Source: Betaproteobacteria bacterium (GTDB lineage Bacteria; Pseudomonadota; Gammaproteobacteria; Burkholderiales; SG8-39). From it: 8,695 nucleotides of DNA. The stretch is from contig JAOUGZ010000085.1 in the NCBI GenBank assembly GCA_029865405.1, forward strand, positions 1 through 8,695. The letters are read 5' to 3'. Positions 4,859-8,695 of the stretch are shown in pieces. The first letter of the stretch is position 1; each line of letters opens with the position of its first letter. The notes under the pieces are model-generated. The model searched no databases and was not told the origin of the DNA. It saw only the letters and a list, made by a program, of their open reading frames with translations. The position numbers and the translations under genes are program-made.

Positions 4859-6751
4859 TTGAACAACATGCTTAAAAACCTCGTCATCTGGCTGGTGATC
4901 GGTCTCGTGCTGATGACGGTGTTCAACCAGTTCAGTGCCCGCCAGACGGTCCAGGCGCCGATGGAGTACTCCCAGTTCCTCGATGAGGTGAAGTCGGGGA
5001 ACATCTCCAAGGTGACGATCGAGGGGCGGCAGCTCAAGGCCACCACCCAGGACGGCAAGCGCGTCACCAGCTACTCGCCGGGCGACATCTGGCTGGTCTC
5101 GGACCTGCTGAAGTACGGGGTGAAAGTCGAAGCCAAGCCCGAGGAGGAGCCCTCGCTCCTCATGAACATCTTCGTGTCGTGGTTCCCGATGCTGCTGCTG
5201 ATCGGCGTGTGGATCTTCTTCATGCGCCAGATGCAGGGCGGCGGGCGTGGCGGCGCGTTCTCCTTCGGCAAGTCGAAGGCGCGCATGCTGGATGAGTCGA
5301 CCAACACCGTCACCTTCGCCGACGTCGCCGGCTGCGAAGAGGCGAAGGAGGAGGTGTCCGAGCTGGTGGACTTCCTGCGCGATCCCTCCAAGTTCCAGAA
5401 GCTCGGCGGGCGCATCCCGCGGGGCGTGCTGATGGTCGGCTCGCCCGGCACCGGCAAGACGCTGCTCGCGCGCGCCATCGCGGGCGAGGCCAAGGTGCCG
5501 TTCTTCACCATCTCCGGCTCCGACTTCGTCGAGATGTTCGTCGGCGTGGGCGCGGCGCGCGTGCGCGACATGTTCGAGCAGGCGAAGAAGCACGCCCCCT
5601 GCATCGTGTTCATCGATGAAATCGACGCCGTCGGCCGCCAGCGCGGCGCCGGCCTGGGTGGCGGCAACGACGAGCGCGAGCAGACGCTGAACCAGCTGCT
5701 GGTGGAAATGGACGGCTTCGAGGCCACGGCCGGTGTGATCGTGATCGCGGCCACCAACCGCCCCGACGTGCTCGATCCGGCGCTGATGCGCCCGGGCCGG
5801 TTCGACCGGCAGGTGGTGGTGCCGCTGCCGGACATCCGCGGCCGCGAGGAGATTCTCAAGGTGCACATGAGAAAAGTGCCGCTGGCGCCCGACGTGAAGG
5901 CCGACGTCATCGCGCGCGGCACGCCGGGATTCTCCGGCGCGGACCTGGCGAACCTGGTCAACGAGGCGGCGCTGTTCGCGGCGCGCAAGAACAAGCGCCT
6001 GGTCGACATGGACGATTTCGAGATGGCCAAGGACAAGGTCATCATGGGCGCCGAGCGGCGCTCGATGGTAATGCCGGAGGAGGAGCGCAGGAACACCGCC
6101 TACCACGAGTCCGGGCACGCGGTGGTGGCCAAGCTCCTGCCCAAGACCGACCCGGTGCACAAGGTCACCATTATTCCGCGCGGCCGCGCGCTCGGCGTGA
6201 CCATGCAGTTGCCGACGGAGGACCGCTACAGCCAGGACCGCGTGCGGCTGCTCAATACGATCACGGTGCTGTTCGGCGGACGCATCGCCGAGGAACTGTT
6301 CATGAACCAGATGACCACCGGCGCCTCCAACGACTTCGAGCGTGCCACCGAGCTCGCGCGGCGCATGGTGACGCAGTGGGGCATGTCGGACGAGCTGGGG
6401 CCGATGGTCTACGGCGAGAACGAGGGCGAGGTGTTCCTCGGCCGCTCGATCACCACGCACAAGAACGTTTCCGAGACGACGCTGCAGAAAGTCGACGCCG
6501 AGATCCGCCGCATCATCGACGAGCAGTACAAGCTGGCGCGCAAGCTCCTCGAGGCGAACCGCGACAAGGTCGAGGCCATGGCGAAGTCGCTGCTCGAGTG
6601 GGAAACGCTCGACGCCGACCAGCTCGACGACATCATGGCGGGCAAGCCGCCGCGTCCGCCGAAGGCGACCGTCAGCGCGGCGGCGCCGACGGGCAGCGCC
6701 GCCAATGACGGCGCGGCGGGCACGCCGGCGCCCGCGTCCCCTGGGGTGTGA
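4859..6751 (+). CDS. ftsH: ATP-dependent zinc metalloprotease FtsH
   Basis: FtsH is a hexameric inner-membrane AAA+ protease that degrades misassembled membrane proteins and regulators such as RpoH and LpxC in E. coli. The 630-residue product has a first membrane segment (about 8-25), a short periplasmic domain (26-100), a second membrane segment (about 102-122) and a Gly-rich linker. The AAA module has Walker A GSPGTGKT (194-201, Ser in place of the common Pro), the pore motif with F227-V-G, Walker B VFIDEIDA (250-257) and the second region of homology with the arginine fingers in RPGRFDR (311-317). The protease domain has HESGH (H415, E416, H419) and third zinc ligand D491 in STGASNDF-like TTGASNDF. 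The last ~30 residues are Ala/Pro/Gly-rich and probably disordered. TTG is chosen as start because AAGGAG lies seven bases upstream and MNNMLKN matches betaproteobacterial relatives. It probably heads the folP-glmM unit. Confidence 0.98.
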   Translation: MNNMLKNLVIWLVIGLVLMTVFNQFSARQTVQAPMEYSQFLDEVKSGNISKVTIEGRQLKATTQDGKRVTSYSPGDIWLVSDLLKYGVKVEAKPEEEPSLLMNIFVSWFPMLLLIGVWIFFMRQMQGGGRGGAFSFGKSKARMLDESTNTVTFADVAGCEEAKEEVSELVDFLRDPSKFQKLGGRIPRGVLMVGSPGTGKTLLARAIAGEAKVPFFTISGSDFVEMFVGVGAARVRDMFEQAKKHAPCIVFIDEIDAVGRQRGAGLGGGNDEREQTLNQLLVEMDGFEATAGVIVIAATNRPDVLDPALMRPGRFDRQVVVPLPDIRGREEILKVHMRKVPLAPDVKADVIARGTPGFSGADLANLVNEAALFAARKNKRLVDMDDFEMAKDKVIMGAERRSMVMPEEERRNTAYHESGHAVVAKLLPKTDPVHKVTIIPRGRALGVTMQLPTEDRYSQDRVRLLNTITVLFGGRIAEELFMNQMTTGASNDFERATELARRMVTQWGMSDELGPMVYGENEGEVFLGRSITTHKNVSETTLQKVDAEIRRIIDEQYKLARKLLEANRDKVEAMAKSLLEWETLDADQLDDIMAGKPPRPPKATVSAAAPTGSAANDGAAGTPAPASPGV

Positions 6752-7562
6752 CGCTTCGCTGCGGCAGGTTTTGCCTGCCGCTCGACCGGTCCCTGATCAT
6801 GGGCGTGGTGAACGTCACGCCCGATTCCTTTTCCGATGGCGGCAGATTCGCGGGCGCCGGGGCCGCCGTCGCGCATGCCCGCAGGCTCCTGGCGGAGGGC
6901 GCCGACCTCATCGACGTCGGGGGCGAATCCACGCGTCCCGGCGCCGCGCCCACGGACGAGCGGCAGGAGCTCGAGCGGATCCTGCCGGTCGTGCAGGCGC
7001 TGCGCGACGTGCCGGTGTCGGTGGACACGCGGCGCCCGGCGGTGATGCGGGCGGTGCTCGAGGCCGGCGCCTCCATGATCAACGACATCGAAGCCCTCGG
7101 CGCTCCAGGCGCCCTGGAGGCGGTCGCCGGCAGCGACTGCGCGGTGTGCCTCATGCACAAGAAAGGCGACCCTGCGACCATGCAGCAGGCGCCGCACTAC
7201 CCGGACGTGGTCGCGGAGGTGCGTGAGTTTCTCGCCGGGCGCATCGCCGCCTGCAAGAACGCGGGTATTGCCCGCGACCGGATCGTGGCCGATCCGGGTT
7301 TCGGCTTCGGCAAGACCGTGGCGCACAACCTCGCCCTGCTCAGGCACCTGCCCGAGCTCGGGAGCCTGGGCGTGCCGCTCCTCGCGGGCTGGTCGCGCAA
7401 GTCCTCGCTGGGCAGCCTGACCGGGCGCGCGGTCGGGGAACGGCTGGCCGGCAGCCTGGCCACGGCTTTGCTCGCGCTCCTCGGAGGGGCGAGAATACTG
7501 CGCGTACACGACGTGAAGGAGACGCGCGACGTGGTCCTGGTCTGGGACGCCTGGCGCAAGGC

Positions 7563-7566
<4 letters not shown>
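6748..7566 (+). CDS. folP: Dihydropteroate synthase
   Basis: This enzyme condenses 6-hydroxymethyl-7,8-dihydropterin pyrophosphate with p-aminobenzoate to dihydropteroate in folate synthesis, and is the sulfonamide target. The 272-residue TIM-barrel product carries [15 protein letters not shown] (N22 is the metal ligand), GGESTRPGA (E60-A66), [36 protein letters not shown] (usually LMHMxGxPxTM; here Lys replaces the second Met), [12 protein letters not shown], the pterin/sulfonamide-site lysine K218 in GWSRKSSLG and the closing R252-V-H254. No resistance-type insertion is seen after NVTPDS. The GTG start overlaps the ftsH stop (GTGA) and gives [14 protein letters not shown], which fits the family N-terminus; no ATG lies further upstream in this frame that would fit. 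A strong hairpin covers codons 5-12. The ftsH-folP-glmM order is conserved in proteobacteria. Confidence 0.97.
6761..6781 (+). promoter_or_regulatory. Strong hairpin in the first codons of folP
   Basis: GCGGCAGG (6761-6768) and CCTGCCGC (6774-6781) form a perfect 8-bp stem around a five-base TTTTG loop. The stem begins 13 bases after the folP GTG, inside the region covered by an initiating ribosome. It could dampen folP initiation or mark an RNA processing or pausing site at the ftsH-folP junction. Function is inferred only from the structure. Confidence 0.45.

Positions 7567-8695
<1,129 letters not shown>

Noticed and set aside
4868..4870. ATG 4868 as the ftsH start
   Set aside because: It lies 16 bases from AAGGAG and would remove the conserved MNN residues; TTG 4859 has the right spacing.
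4162..4875. 237-codon plus-strand frame overlapping rlmE
   Set aside because: It is another frame of rlmE, Gly/Arg-rich, and lacks domains, while the RlmE frame has a complete catalytic tetrad.
4844..6460. 538-codon open frame on the minus strand opposite ftsH
   Set aside because: It is antisense to a full FtsH with intact motifs, is His/Arg-rich without any recognisable domain, and is typical of mirror frames in GC-rich genes.

Overview
The window is a GC-rich stretch of ordinary chromosome, most likely from a betaproteobacterium. The evidence is the gene order (carB, greA, then yhbY divergent from rlmE, ftsH, folP, glmM), the FtsH N-terminus ([15 protein letters not shown]) with its Ser-containing Walker A, and a strong G/C bias at third codon positions. 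I see no phage, insertion sequence, CRISPR array, tRNA or rRNA.

Layout. (1) Bases 1-1953, plus strand: the 3' third of carB (large subunit of carbamoyl-phosphate synthetase), then greA (transcript cleavage factor), then a small lipoprotein-like reading frame that has no normal start codon. (2) Bases 1999-4150, minus strand: a tightly overlapping operon read from yhbY (CRM-domain ribosome assembly protein) into a HAD-superfamily hydrolase and then a PLP-dependent fold-type III enzyme of the D-threonine aldolase / D-serine dehydratase (DSD1) family. (3) Bases 4175-8695, plus strand: rlmE (23S rRNA 2'-O-methyltransferase), ftsH (membrane AAA+ protease), folP (dihydropteroate synthase) and glmM (phosphoglucosamine mutase, cut by the window end).

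How the genes relate. yhbY and rlmE both act on the 50S ribosomal subunit and diverge from a 24-bp gap that holds two overlapping -10-like hexamers, so both messages may be nearly leaderless. ftsH, folP and glmM are joined by 4-base stop/start overlaps and look co-transcribed. An 81-bp gap before ftsH carries a possible heat-shock-type promoter, a 16-bp CG palindrome and a 12-bp palindrome that contains the ftsH ribosome binding site.

The least ordinary parts are the HAD + DSD1-like pair placed downstream of yhbY, the start-less lipoprotein frame after greA, and the hairpins around the ftsH and folP starts. I found no convincing wholly new system. The HAD/DSD1 pair is the best candidate for undescribed biochemistry.
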